Assembly (NCBI GenBank): GCA_027493405.1
Contig: JAOSKV010000047.1
Span: 62,001 to 126,000 of the forward strand
DNA: 64,000 nt
Reading direction: 5' to 3'
Source: FEB-22 sp003105195
GTDB taxonomy: Bacteria > Pseudomonadota > Alphaproteobacteria > Rhizobiales > Xanthobacteraceae
The translations under genes and the position numbers were made by a program. Shown piece by piece: positions 26,167 through 34,904 of the stretch (position 1 is its first letter; each line of letters starts with the position of its first letter). The notes beneath the pieces were generated by a model. The model worked only from the letters and a program-made list of their open reading frames with translations. It was not told where the DNA came from and did not search any database.

Positions 26167-27717
26167 ATGGCGATTCCAGGCAGCAAGCTCGCCGCTTCGC
26201 TTTCCAAGCTCCAGGCCCTCCAGGCGGGCGGGCGGCGCGTATTCGAATCCGACGAGCTCCAGCGGGTTCACCGGGAACGGCTGCGCAAGCACGGTTTCCT
26301 GCGCTCGGTCATCAAAGGTTGGCTGATCGCTTCCAGTCCCGGCGCGGAGCCGGGCGACAGCACGCCCTGGTACGCCTCGTTCTGGGAGTTCTGCGCGCGC
26401 TACTGCGAGGGCCGCTTCGGCAAGGACTGGTATCTGTCGCCGGAACAGTCGCTGCTACTTCACAGCGAGAATACCATCATCCCGGCTCAGGTGATCGTCT
26501 ACAGCCCGAAGGGAACAAATAACACGCTCACGCTGCTGTTCGGCACGTCGCTGTACGATCTCAAGCAGAAGCAGAAGCCGCCCGAGGGCGATCTGACGGT
26601 CAAGGACGGGCTGCGCCTCTACGTTCCGGCGGCGGCCCTGATCAAGGTGCCGGAAGATTTTTTCACGCGCCATCCGGTCGAGGCTCAGGTCGCGCTCGCC
26701 GCCATCCGGGACCCTTCCGAATTGCTCGGGCGTCTTCTGGATGGCGGCCACTCCGCCGTGGCCGGGCGCCTCGCGGGGGCTTTCCGCCGTATCGGCCGCC
26801 AGGACTTCGCCGGCGAGATCGTGAAGACCATGAAGGGGGCCGGGTACGACGTGCGCGAGAGCGATCCGTTCACGTCCGGGCACGCTTTCACCACGCTGGT
26901 GCGTGGCGTCGCGCCGATCGTCGGGCGCATCCAGGCGCTTTGGACCTCATTGCGCGAGGCGGCGGCGGACGGCTTTCCGCAAGCGCCCGGCCTCCCGGAC
27001 GATAAAGATGCTTACCTGCGCTTCGTCGACGACATCTATCAGAGCGACGCCTATCACTCGCTGTCGATCGAAGGCTATCGCGTCACGCCGGAGCTGATCG
27101 AACGCGTCCGCGCGGGAAACTGGAACCCGACCGAGAACGACGACGATCGGAAGAACAAAGACGCCTTGGCCGCGCGCGGCTACTGGCAAGCCTTCCAGCA
27201 GGTGAAAGAAACGGTCGCCAAGATCATCGGCGGCAGCGAGCCGGGCGTGCTGGTGCGCGCGACGCACCGCGATTGGTATCGCGAACTGTTCGCGCCGAGC
27301 GTCGCCGCCGGCCTGATAGGTCCCGGTGCACTCGCCGGCTACCGGAGCCATCCAGTCTTTCTTCGCGGGTCGCGGCATATGCCGCCGAGAGCCGAGGTCC
27401 TGGCCGATGCGATGCCCGCGCTGTTCGACCTTCTTGAAAGCGAGAAGGAGCCCTCGGTGCGCGCCGTGCTCGGCCATTGGCTCTTCGGTTACATTCATCC
27501 CTATCCCGACGGCAACGGCCGCATGGCGCGTTTCCTCATGAACGCCATGCTCGCCTCCGGCGGCTATCCGTGGACGGTGATCCGCGTCGAGGATCGCTCG
27601 GCCTACTTGAAGGCGCTGGAGACCGCGAGCATCGACGGCGATATTCGCTCCTTCGCCTCCTTCATCGCCGAGCGTGTGCGCTGGTCGATGGAGCAGGCAG
27701 GGACGCAAGCGGCATGA
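26167..27717 (+). CDS. AbiEi-like winged-helix/Fic domain fusion protein
   Basis: Protein of 516 residues. The N-terminal region (about 1-200) resembles AbiEi-type antitoxin/regulators: a winged-helix start (RRVFESDELQRVHRERLRKH), then FWEFCARYCEGRFGKDWYLS, SPEQSLLLHSENTIIPAQV and VVYSPKG-like and TLLFGTSLYDLK segments. The C-terminal half is a Fic domain with an intact catalytic motif HPYPDGNGRMARF at about residue 439 and an upstream inhibitory motif SLSIEG (S-x-x-x-E-G) at about 298, the layout of self-inhibited Fic AMP-transferases. It would transfer AMP or a related group to a target protein. The four 24-bp repeats directly upstream suggest autoregulation. No separate antitoxin gene is adjacent. 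Confidence 0.88.
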   Translation: MAIPGSKLAASLSKLQALQAGGRRVFESDELQRVHRERLRKHGFLRSVIKGWLIASSPGAEPGDSTPWYASFWEFCARYCEGRFGKDWYLSPEQSLLLHSENTIIPAQVIVYSPKGTNNTLTLLFGTSLYDLKQKQKPPEGDLTVKDGLRLYVPAAALIKVPEDFFTRHPVEAQVALAAIRDPSELLGRLLDGGHSAVAGRLAGAFRRIGRQDFAGEIVKTMKGAGYDVRESDPFTSGHAFTTLVRGVAPIVGRIQALWTSLREAAADGFPQAPGLPDDKDAYLRFVDDIYQSDAYHSLSIEGYRVTPELIERVRAGNWNPTENDDDRKNKDALAARGYWQAFQQVKETVAKIIGGSEPGVLVRATHRDWYRELFAPSVAAGLIGPGALAGYRSHPVFLRGSRHMPPRAEVLADAMPALFDLLESEKEPSVRAVLGHWLFGYIHPYPDGNGRMARFLMNAMLASGGYPWTVIRVEDRSAYLKALETASIDGDIRSFASFIAERVRWSMEQAGTQAA

Positions 27718-27730
27718 TCCGGTTCTTGCG

Positions 27731-27880
27731 ATGGCGTTGAACGAACGATTCCTGGACGCGCTCGCCGCCGTCGCCGAGACCGCGCCGGAGCCCATGACCC
27801 TTCCATGGCCGGCGCCCGGCAATCGCGGAAAATCATGCTGTTTCTTACACAGTGCTTTTCACCCCAAGGAAGTGGCATAA
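27731..27880 (+). CDS. Short unrecognised reading frame after Fic
   Basis: A 49-codon frame, ALNERFLDALAAVAETAPEP at the N-terminus and ending HPKEVA, starts 13 nt after the Fic stop. It has no recognisable domain; it could be a truncated remnant or a small real partner of the Fic gene. The last third is Cys/His containing (SCCFLHSAFH). No clear ribosome-binding site is present. Low confidence that it is expressed. Confidence 0.3.
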   Translation: MALNERFLDALAAVAETAPEPMTLPWPAPGNRGKSCCFLHSAFHPKEVA

Positions 27881-27918
27881 GAACAACTGATAAAGCAAAA
27901 AGATACGCTAACGCTAAA

Positions 27919-27977
27919 CGGACTTAAGAGTCCTCGGGGGCGACCCCGTGCCGGTTGGAGTCCGGCCGCCCGCACCA
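27919..27977 (+). pseudogene. 3' half of host tRNA-Leu at right island junction
   Basis: From CGGACTTAAGAGTCC in the anticodon region, through a variable arm CGGGGGCGACCCCG and T-arm CCGG-TTGGAGT-CCGG, to acceptor CGCCCGC and ACCA. The acceptor strand pairs perfectly with the 5' half at 22822-22828. The T-loop reads TTGGAGT instead of the normal TTCGAGT, a loss of the near-invariant C56, which suggests decay. It probably marks attR of the island. Confidence 0.85.
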
Positions 27978-28155
27978 ACTGCGGCCGGGCGGGGGGCCCT
28001 TCGAGGTGAACGCCGGGCCTGCCGAGCGTGACGCCGGCACGCCTGAACCCAACTCCGACGCCGAACCTCCCGGGCGTCGCAAGTGTGAGCGAACTCACTA
28101 TTTGATACAACCGCAGCAGCATATCATCGGCGTCCAATCCGAGGGGAGGCGCTCG

Positions 28156-29748
28156 ATGGCTTCGGGACGGACGAAAGGCAAAGCGGATCCGACTGCCGCG
28201 GTGTCGCCGGACGATCTGTCGGGCAGCCGGGAAGCGTTCCTGGAAACCGAGCGACTGGACGCCCAGGAATTCAGCGCAAACTACGAGTTCTCACCGGGGG
28301 ACGCGGATCTCCAGGCGTTCCGTTCGGAGCCGGAGGCCGCACGGCGGCGCGTGTCCTTCGCCGAGGTCAAGGAGGAGTACACGCAGCTGTGGGCCGAGAT
28401 GGCGATCCGCCGCGAGCGATTGCGCGAGATCGATGGACTCGTCGGCCGCATCGTCCGCAACAAGGCGCGCTATCAGGCCGTCGAGCGCCTGACCCGCGTG
28501 CCCTGGTTCGTCATCGCGCTGGTTCATAACCTCGAGGCGAGCGGCGACTTCGGACGCCACCTGCACAACGGCGACCCGCTGACCGCGCGCACCGTGCAGG
28601 TGCCGGCGGGACGGCCGCGAACCGGCAACCCTCCCTTCACGTGGGAGGAAAGCGCCGTCGACGCGCTCGACTATGACGGCCTGACCCGGGTCACCGACTG
28701 GTCGATCGAGCACCTCGCCTACCTGTTCGAAGGCTTCAACGGGTGGGGCTACCGCCTCTATCACCCGCACGTGAAATCGCCCTATCTCTGGAGCTTCAGC
28801 AACCATTACACGCGCGGCAAGTATGTCGCGGACGGGAGATGGTCCGAGACCGCCGTGAGCCGGCAGTGCGGCGCGATGGTGCTCGTCAAGCGGCTCGAGC
28901 AGGGGGGACATGTCCGGCTGTCCCTCGGCGCCCCCGAGCCGCCCGTCGAGAGGGCGCGTCTCTCCTTCGCCCTGCGCGAGGACGTCGGTGCCGAGGAACG
29001 CGCGCAGCAGGATGATTTCGCGCGCGAGATCCTTGCGGCCGGCAGGCCCGCGGCCGCCCTGCGCGCATGGCCGGTCGAGACGCAGCTGACCGACGGTCCC
29101 GGGATCTTCGGCTACTACGCGGCGAGCAAGCGATACGGGACGGCGTCGACGATCGCGGCGCTCCGCGAGGCCGGGCGGATCTGGAATCTCCGCCGCGCCG
29201 CCCCCCGCATCGGCGTCGGCGACATCAGCCTGAGGGGCGGAGGCGATATCGCGGGCCATGCGTCGCACGAGACCGGTCGCGACGTGGACATGCGCCCCAT
29301 CAAGAACGACGGCAGCGAAGGTCCGGCGATCTGGTGGCAGTCGAAATACTCGCACGCCCTGACGCAGGAGCTGATCGACATCCTCTATGCCAACGGCATC
29401 GTCAAGGTGAAGGTCATCGGCTTCAACGATCCGAACATCCAGGGCTGCGTCAGGTGGGACAATCACGACAATCACCTGCACGTCCGCTTCCACTTCGAGG
29501 ACGAGGCGCCCGGCTATCCAACGCTCCAGCTCGGCCAGAGCAACGCGCCGCCGGTGCGCGAGCTCCAGCGCCGGCTGAACGGCTGGGCGCGGCAGAACGG
29601 CGTTCCGCCGCTGACCCTCGACGGCGACTTCGGACAGAACACGTGGCAGGCCGTGGTGCGCTTCCAGTCCGCGATGGGGCTGGAGGCCGACGGCGTCGTC
29701 GGCGAGGGGACCTGGAGGAAGAGCCTGGACTATCTCGCGAATGCGTGA
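28156..29748 (+). CDS. Modular peptidoglycan hydrolase (lysozyme-like + peptidase + PG-binding)
   Basis: Protein of 530 residues with three parts. Residues 90-260 resemble phage-type lysozyme-like proteins (VPWFVIALVHNLEASGDF, HLHNGDPLTARTVQVPAGRP, NGWGYRLYHPHVKSPYLWSF). Residues 330-450 look like a zinc murein endopeptidase of the MepA/M15 type, with HASHETGRDVDMRPI and NHDNHLHVRFHF supplying His and Asp ligands. Residues 460-530 are a peptidoglycan-binding_1 domain (PPVRELQRRLNGW, DGDFGQNTWQAVVRFQ). There is no signal peptide, so export would need a holin-like or non-classical route, as in phage endolysins. It sits between two tRNA-Leu 3' remnants, suggesting mobile origin. Confidence 0.85.
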   Translation: MASGRTKGKADPTAAVSPDDLSGSREAFLETERLDAQEFSANYEFSPGDADLQAFRSEPEAARRRVSFAEVKEEYTQLWAEMAIRRERLREIDGLVGRIVRNKARYQAVERLTRVPWFVIALVHNLEASGDFGRHLHNGDPLTARTVQVPAGRPRTGNPPFTWEESAVDALDYDGLTRVTDWSIEHLAYLFEGFNGWGYRLYHPHVKSPYLWSFSNHYTRGKYVADGRWSETAVSRQCGAMVLVKRLEQGGHVRLSLGAPEPPVERARLSFALREDVGAEERAQQDDFAREILAAGRPAAALRAWPVETQLTDGPGIFGYYAASKRYGTASTIAALREAGRIWNLRRAAPRIGVGDISLRGGGDIAGHASHETGRDVDMRPIKNDGSEGPAIWWQSKYSHALTQELIDILYANGIVKVKVIGFNDPNIQGCVRWDNHDNHLHVRFHFEDEAPGYPTLQLGQSNAPPVRELQRRLNGWARQNGVPPLTLDGDFGQNTWQAVVRFQSAMGLEADGVVGEGTWRKSLDYLANA

Positions 29749-29832
29749 CCGGGCGGCGCGGGCCGTGACATTCTTCGTGTTCGAGGCGACGAACCCCGGA
29801 ATGTCGCCCGGGCCGGCGATTCCGTCACCGTG

Positions 29833-29870
29833 CGGCGACCCCGTACGGGTTGGAGTCCGGCCGCCCGCAC
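29833..29870 (+). pseudogene. Second copy of tRNA-Leu 3' end
   Basis: GGCGACCCCGTACGGGTTGG then AGTCCGGCCGCCCGCAC repeats the 3' tail found at 27939-27976 with two changes only. It includes the unusual TTGGAGT T-loop but lacks the anticodon part and the CCA. The shared odd T-loop means the two copies have a common, already altered ancestor. It may be the outer boundary of a second inserted element carrying 28156-29748. Confidence 0.8.
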
Positions 29871-29889
29871 TCCCGCTTCGCGCGTCGCC

Positions 29890-30216
29890 TCAGTGCGGCA
29901 GCCGCAGGAAATCCCTCAGGCGGTCGGCGACCTCGCCGGCGTTCTCCTCGTCGCCGCCCGAGAGGGGCACGACGGTGCCGGAGGCGGCATGGATCACCGG
30001 GATGTGGGTCTTGGCGCCGGAGGCCGCGTCCTTGACCTCGGAGACCTTGACGTCGTCGATCTCGGCGAGGCGCAGCTCCTGCGGCCGGCGCCAGAACAGC
30101 ATTTGGCGTTCGACGCGCGCCACGTCCGCGCTCTTGTCGAAGGTCGAGACCGTGCGGCTGATCCAGCCGTCGGACGCGAGCACCAGCTTCTCGGGCGTGC
30201 TTTCGAGAATCTTCAT
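29890..30216 (-). CDS. Conserved hypothetical protein
   Basis: A 108-residue soluble protein, MKILESTPEKLVLASDGWIS at the start and LRLAEIDDVKVSEVKDAASG in the middle. It looks like a small beta-rich domain of the type found in membrane-linked hypothetical proteins. There is no signal peptide. The ATG 30214-30216 follows GGGAGGA, a good ribosome-binding site, so it is probably real. It ends 20 nt from the outer tRNA remnant and so is the first host gene right of the island region. Function unknown. Confidence 0.65.
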   Translation of the reverse strand: MKILESTPEKLVLASDGWISRTVSTFDKSADVARVERQMLFWRRPQELRLAEIDDVKVSEVKDAASGAKTHIPVIHAASGTVVPLSGGDEENAGEVADRLRDFLRLPH

Positions 30217-30353
30217 GGCGGTCCTCCCAGGAACGATCGGGTGTACGCGCGAAGCACTCGATGCGCGCCATGCTATCACCGCGCGGCGGGCTCCGCACCG
30301 GTCCGCCGCGCGGCGGCTCCGGTCGGATCGTCGCAGGCGCGTGCGCGGCGGCG

Positions 30354-30538
30354 TCAGGCCATCCAGCCGAACAGGACCAGGCCGACCAGGAGGACGACCA
30401 CCGTGCCCATCGCGGCGACCTGCCAGCCGCTCATGCGGCGGAACGTGAACGATTCGCGCGCGAAGCGGTCGTCGGTCCGCGGCGGGGCAGGCGGTACGGT
30501 CTCGCGCACAGGATCCGGGTGACGGGGGCTTGTTGCAT
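30354..30538 (-). CDS. Small single-pass membrane protein (apparent frameshift)
   Basis: Frame ending at 30354 reads RTDDRFARESFTFRRMSGWQ, then a hydrophobic helix (VAAMGTVVVLLVGLVLFGWM). The start ATG 30536-30538 (MQQAP) is out of frame by one base; adding one base to the G run at 30524-30528 joins them into about 61 residues. The shorter frame from ATG near the helix (MSGWQVAAM) is an alternative start. Function unknown. The pattern of a charged N-tail with one helix is common in alphaproteobacterial small proteins. Confidence 0.5.
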
Positions 30539-30605
30539 GACGAACTCCTTCGCAATCGGCTGGATGGCGCCCGCCGGTCCCGGTGGGGCCGCGGGCGCCG
30601 AGGGG

Positions 30606-31198
30606 TCAGCGGCTCTGCCTCGCCTCGAACTTCGGGGCGGCCTCGAGCTGCTGCTTGGTCACGTTGAGGACGATGCGGTCCGGCAGGCCGTCGCGGCGGT
30701 TCGCGGCGCCCATGCGGCTGTCGGCGGTGGTGTCGCCCGCGCGCGGCGGGGTCGTTGTCGTGGTGCCCGCCGTGCCGCGGCCGTGCCGGTCGTCTCGGTC
30801 GTCCCGGCCGCCGGCGTGCCGGCGGCCGCGCCGTCCGGGGCGCCCATGAACCGGACCGCCTGCAGCGGCACCGCGATGTTCGACTCGCCGATCCCCAGGA
30901 AACCGCCGACGCCGATCACGAGCGCCTCCACCTGGCCGCTGCGGTTGAGAAGCACGTCGTTGACCTCGCCGATGTCCTGGTTGTCGGCGCCGTACACGTC
31001 ACGGCCGATCAGGTCGGAGGCCCGCAGCGTATCGGGGTCGGTCCGGGTGACGTAGTCGATCTGCGCCTGGCCGCTCTGGCTCTGGACCGCCTTCGGCGGC
31101 TGGGCGGACTGGGACGGCTGCTGCGACTGGGCGACGGCCGGGCCGGCGAGCAGCACGGATCCCGCGACGAGCCAGGGAGCCACATGGGTGCGCGTCAT
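30606..31198 (-). CDS. Exported PRC-barrel domain protein (apparent frameshift)
   Basis: About 197 residues. There is a signal peptide (WLVAGSVLLAGPAVAQSQQ), a Gln/Ser-rich linker, a PRC-barrel (TLRASDLIGRDVYGADNQDI, GEVNDVLLNRSGQVEALVIG, AVPLQAVRFM), and a Thr/Ala-rich tail ending KQQLEAAPKFEARQSR. One base is missing near CC 30775-30776; restoring it links the barrel to the tail frame and stop. Such periplasmic PRC-barrel proteins are frequent in Rhizobiales; their role is poorly known. Start ATG 31196-31198. Confidence 0.75.
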
Positions 31199-31323
31199 CG
31201 TTTTCTCTCCTCTCGATGCTGGCGGTGAACGCTCGGGATGCACCGGGCCAATTCGCGAGAGGGGATCGGGGTTCGCGCGCGGGGTCCGCTGGCGTACCGA
31301 CCAGAATGCCGCACGCGGCTCCG

Positions 31324-32370
31324 TCACGAGGGTTGCAGCGTCGCGAGCAGAGCGAGCCCCGCCGCGAAGACGACGAGGCCCGCGACGGCGTCGTAGCCCA
31401 TGCGCAGGAAGGTCTTGTTCTGGCGCTCGAGCAGGCCGACCAGGAAGATTCCCGTGAGCACGGCGCCGAGCAGGGCGGCGACCGCCTCGAAGCGCCCGGC
31501 CTCGTTCAGCACCGGCCCGCCGGCGTAGAGTGCGTCGACCAGCAGCAGCAGCGCGATGGTGAGGAGATTGGTGCCGAAGACGTCCCCGAGCGCCATCTCG
31601 TAGCGCCGCAGCCGCACCGCCGCCGTGATCGAGCTCAACTCCGGCAGCGAGGTCGCGAAGCCGACCAGGACGAGGCCGGTCAGTCCGGCGCCGAGCCCGG
31701 TCTGCTGCGCCAGCGCGTCTCCGCTGCGCGACAGCGCGTAGCCCGCGACGAGAATCACGACGGCGGCGCCGGCCGCGCGCATCACCAGCCGGGACAAGGG
31801 CCGCTTCGGCGCGCCCGCATCGGATTGCGGCGACCGCCCTTTCTCGGACGCCGCGAGGCGCCAGGGCGCGCGCTGCGAATAGCGCGAGGAGAGCCAGAAG
31901 GCGGCGACGCACAGGACGAAGAGCAGGATGGTCCAGCCGCCCATGCCCAAGACCTCGACATCGCCGACGACGACGGCCGCGGAGAGGACGGTGAGCAGGA
32001 TGATGTTCAGGGTGCCCTGGAGCAGGGTCGCGGGGCTCGCCACCACCGAGGTGAGGGCGTCGCGGCCGAGCACCGCGTCGGCCACCGCCAGCAGCATGAC
32101 ATTGATGGCGACGCTGCCGAGCAGGTTGTTGGTCGCCAGCGCGGCATTGCCGGTCCAGGCCGCCGTGCCGACGGCGGCGACCTCGGGCAGCGAGGTCACG
32201 CCGCCGAGGAACAGCATGCCCATGAAGGCACGGCCCATGCCGGTCAGCTCGGCGATGCCGTCGAGATCGCGGGCCAGCCGGGTGCCGGCCGCCCAGACCA
32301 CGGCCGCCGCGAGAACGAACACGACCACGTTCACCCAGAGGCCGTGCTGCGCGGGATCCGGCAGGGACAT
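31324..32370 (-). CDS. Calcium/sodium:proton antiporter-like membrane protein
   Basis: Integral membrane protein of 348 residues with two inverted Na_Ca_ex repeats. The alpha-repeat signatures are LGGVTSLPEVAAVGTAAWTG (about residue 55) and VGFATSLPELSSITAAV (about 240), each followed by NNLLGS or GDVFGTN. About ten hydrophobic helices are visible, with a charged cytoplasmic loop (EKGRSPQSDAGAPKR) in the middle. It belongs to the cation/Ca exchanger superfamily; the ion is not determined. It ends 17 nt before the GMC dehydrogenase stop side, same strand, and may be co-transcribed. Confidence 0.88.
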   Translation of the reverse strand: MSLPDPAQHGLWVNVVVFVLAAAVVWAAGTRLARDLDGIAELTGMGRAFMGMLFLGGVTSLPEVAAVGTAAWTGNAALATNNLLGSVAINVMLLAVADAVLGRDALTSVVASPATLLQGTLNIILLTVLSAAVVVGDVEVLGMGGWTILLFVLCVAAFWLSSRYSQRAPWRLAASEKGRSPQSDAGAPKRPLSRLVMRAAGAAVVILVAGYALSRSGDALAQQTGLGAGLTGLVLVGFATSLPELSSITAAVRLRRYEMALGDVFGTNLLTIALLLLVDALYAGGPVLNEAGRFEAVAALLGAVLTGIFLVGLLERQNKTFLRMGYDAVAGLVVFAAGLALLATLQPS

Positions 32371-32387
32371 GCGGCCGCCGGTCTCCG

Positions 32388-34157
32388 CTAGCGGACCAGC
32401 GGCCCGGGGCTCTTGAGATACTGCTCCTTGATCGCCTTCACGGACCAGTAGGCGAGCGCGCCGACGGTGCCGGTCGGATTGTAGCCGGGGTTCTGCGGAT
32501 AGGCCGAAGCCCCCTGGACGAACACGTTGGGCACGTCCCAGCTCTGCAGATAGCGGTTGACCGCGCTGGTCTTCGGATCGGTGCCCATGATGGCGCCGCC
32601 GGTGTTGTGCGTGGTCTGGTAGGGGACGACCGAGTAGGGCGTCGTGCGCGGGCTCGGTGCGATGGTCTCGCCGCCCATCAGCCGGGCGATCTCGACGGCG
32701 CGGTTGGTCAGGTAGTTCGCCATCTTCACGTCGTTCTCGGGGAAGTCGAAGGTGAGGCGGAGCAGCGGGACGCCGTAGGCGTCGCGATAGGTCGGATCGA
32801 GGCTGAGATAGTTGTCGCGCGCCGACATCGAGCTGCCGTGGATGCCGAGCCCCACCGTGTGATTGTAGTGGCGCCGCACCGCCTGCTTCCAGGCGAGCCC
32901 CCAGCGCGGCGTGCCGGGCGGCACCGGATGGTATTCGATCGGCCGCCCGCCGGTCGTGTAGGCCGCGATATAGGCGCCGCCGACGAATCCCAGTCCCGCA
33001 TGGTCGAAGTTGTCGCCGTTGAAATCGTCGATCGCGGTGCCGAGCGCGCCGGCGCCCATGAACGGGTTGATGTTGACGGTCTCGGGATAGAACACCTCGA
33101 CCGAGGCCATGGTCTGGTAGCTGTAGTTCCGGCCGATGGTCCCCTCGCGGGTGCGGGGGTCGTAGGGTGTGCCGATGCCCGAGGCCAGGAGATGCTTCAC
33201 GTTGTTGATGCCGAAGGCGCACAGGATCACGAGCTCGGCCGGCTGCTCGATCTCGCGCTTCGTCTCGAGATCGACATAGAGGACGCCGGTCGCCCGCGAC
33301 CGCGCGGAGTCGAGCAGCACCCGGGTCACGTGCGCGCGGGTGCGCAGCTCGAAGCTCGGCAGCTCCATCAGCTTGGGGAGGACGACGGTCTGCGGGCTCG
33401 CCTTGGCGAAGTGCTCGCAGCCGAAGCGCTCGCAGTAGCCGCAGACCATGCAGGGCTGCAGCGTCATCCCCTCGGGATTGGTGTAGAGCGCCGTCATGTT
33501 GGCGGACGGCACCTGGAACGGGTGGTAGCCGAGGTGCAGCGCCGCGTTGGCGAACAGAGCGCCCGCATAGGCGGGCCTGGTCGGCGGGTTCGGGTACTCG
33601 CGCCCGCGCGGACCCTCGAACGGGTTGCCGCCCTCCTGCCGGCGGCCCTGCAGATTGCCGGCCTTGCCGCCGATGCCGCAGAGATACTCGAAGCGGTCGT
33701 AGAACGGCTCGAGCTCCTCGTAGGTCACGCCCCAGTCCTGGATCGTCAGCGGCTCGGCGACGGACCCGGCGCCGTAGCGCTCGCGGTGGTGGCTGTGCAT
33801 GACGAAGTCGGAAGGCAGGAAGCGCCAGGTCTGCCCGTTCCAGTGCACGGCGGCGCCGCCGACGTCGGTGCCGGGGAGGAAAGAGCCGAGCGTGCGGATC
33901 GGAAGCGCCTCCTGGTCGGGCGTGTTGCGGAACGTGTAGGTCTCGAGCTGCGGGTCCTGGTGCAGATGCTGGCGCACCGCGTAGCGCAGCTCGTCGTGCA
34001 TGGCGGGACCCTGGAAGTCCGGAACGGTGTCGCGCCAGACGCCGCGCTCGAGCCCGACGACGCTCAGGCCTTCGGACGCGAGCTCCTTGCCGACGATCGC
34101 GCCGGTGAGGCCCATGCCGACCAGCACCACGTCGACGGGCTTCCTGCGTTCGGCCAT
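32388..34157 (-). CDS. GMC-family flavoprotein dehydrogenase
   Basis: Protein of 589 residues with an N-terminal Rossmann FAD motif (VLVGMGLTGAIVGKELASEG) and GMC oxidoreductase features, including the C-terminal HNTGGAIMGTDPKTSAVN with the catalytic His region. A Cys-rich stretch GYCERFGCEHFAKA is typical of membrane-linked gluconate 2-dehydrogenase/sorbitol dehydrogenase-like flavoproteins. Next come a Tat-exported subunit-3-like protein and diheme cytochromes, so it probably oxidises a sugar or polyol in the periplasm and passes electrons to cytochrome c. It has no own signal and may be exported with its partner. Ribosome-binding site GAGGAGA before ATG 34155-34157. Confidence 0.88.
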   Translation of the reverse strand: MAERRKPVDVVLVGMGLTGAIVGKELASEGLSVVGLERGVWRDTVPDFQGPAMHDELRYAVRQHLHQDPQLETYTFRNTPDQEALPIRTLGSFLPGTDVGGAAVHWNGQTWRFLPSDFVMHSHHRERYGAGSVAEPLTIQDWGVTYEELEPFYDRFEYLCGIGGKAGNLQGRRQEGGNPFEGPRGREYPNPPTRPAYAGALFANAALHLGYHPFQVPSANMTALYTNPEGMTLQPCMVCGYCERFGCEHFAKASPQTVVLPKLMELPSFELRTRAHVTRVLLDSARSRATGVLYVDLETKREIEQPAELVILCAFGINNVKHLLASGIGTPYDPRTREGTIGRNYSYQTMASVEVFYPETVNINPFMGAGALGTAIDDFNGDNFDHAGLGFVGGAYIAAYTTGGRPIEYHPVPPGTPRWGLAWKQAVRRHYNHTVGLGIHGSSMSARDNYLSLDPTYRDAYGVPLLRLTFDFPENDVKMANYLTNRAVEIARLMGGETIAPSPRTTPYSVVPYQTTHNTGGAIMGTDPKTSAVNRYLQSWDVPNVFVQGASAYPQNPGYNPTGTVGALAYWSVKAIKEQYLKSPGPLVR

Positions 34158-34208
34158 CGGCTGTCTCCTCGTGTCTCGGCGCCCCTGCGCGGGTCGGCGG
34201 GGGGCGCG

Positions 34209-34904
34209 TCAGTGGCGGTCCGCCTCCGATGCGGAATGTCCGGCGTGAGTCATGGCGATCGGGGCGCGATCGAGCGCGAGCCCGTGCTGCGTGTAGACGT
34301 CGAGATAGGCCGCATAGGCGCCCGGGAAGCCGATCATGCGCCAAGCCATCATGTCGCGGTTGCCGCCATAGGCCGGGTCGCCGAAGAAGCCCTCGATGGT
34401 GTTGGCGAGCAGCGTCTCGAAGAAGATCGCGGAGGAGACGCCGCCGAGATCGATGTCGCCGCGCTCGAGGCTGGTCAGGAAGGCGTCCTGCTCGGCCGCG
34501 CCGGCGGCGGCGAAATCGATCGACCGGCGCCCGAGCTCCGCGGCGACGGCGGCAAGCGCCGTGCGATAGAGCTCTGCGGGCGTGAGGCCGAGCTGATAGC
34601 CCTGGCCGGGGAGGCCCGCCTTGACGGGACCCTGGAGATAGAGGCGCTCGCCGGCGCCATAGGGGCCGGCGAGCTGCAGGTCGATGTAGCTCGGCACGCC
34701 GAGCTCGCGCGCGCCCGGCCACTGCGAGTCCGGCGGGATCAGCCGGTCGACCGCGGGCTCGATGAAGGCGGCCTCGTCGGCCGTGAAGAAGAGATAGGCG
34801 GCGGCACCGGCGGCGGGGCGGGCGAGCGCGTAGGATCCGAGCGCGAGGGTGAGGCCGAGGGCGCTCGCGCCCCGCAGCAGGTCGCGACGGGCGAGGTCAA
34901 CCAC
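34209..34904 (-). CDS. Gluconate 2-dehydrogenase subunit 3-like Tat-exported protein
   Basis: Small subunit-type protein of 231 residues with a twin-arginine signal (ARRDLLRGASALGLTLALGS). It matches the gluconate_2-dh3 family: FFTADEAAFIEPAVDRLIPP, GARELGVPSYIDLQL and GGNRDMMAWRMIGFPG. In known enzymes this subunit escorts the flavoprotein across the membrane. I chose the GTG at 34902-34904, 5 nt after a strong AAGGAGG, over an in-frame GTG at 34935-34937. It lies 51 nt before the GMC gene and overlaps the upstream gene by 8 nt. Confidence 0.88.
   Translation of the reverse strand: MVDLARRDLLRGASALGLTLALGSYALARPAAGAAAYLFFTADEAAFIEPAVDRLIPPDSQWPGARELGVPSYIDLQLAGPYGAGERLYLQGPVKAGLPGQGYQLGLTPAELYRTALAAVAAELGRRSIDFAAAGAAEQDAFLTSLERGDIDLGGVSSAIFFETLLANTIEGFFGDPAYGGNRDMMAWRMIGFPGAYAAYLDVYTQHGLALDRAPIAMTHAGHSASEADRH

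Noticed and set aside
29833..29870. tRNA gene at the second 3' remnant
   Set aside because: No 5' half, anticodon arm or CCA nearby.
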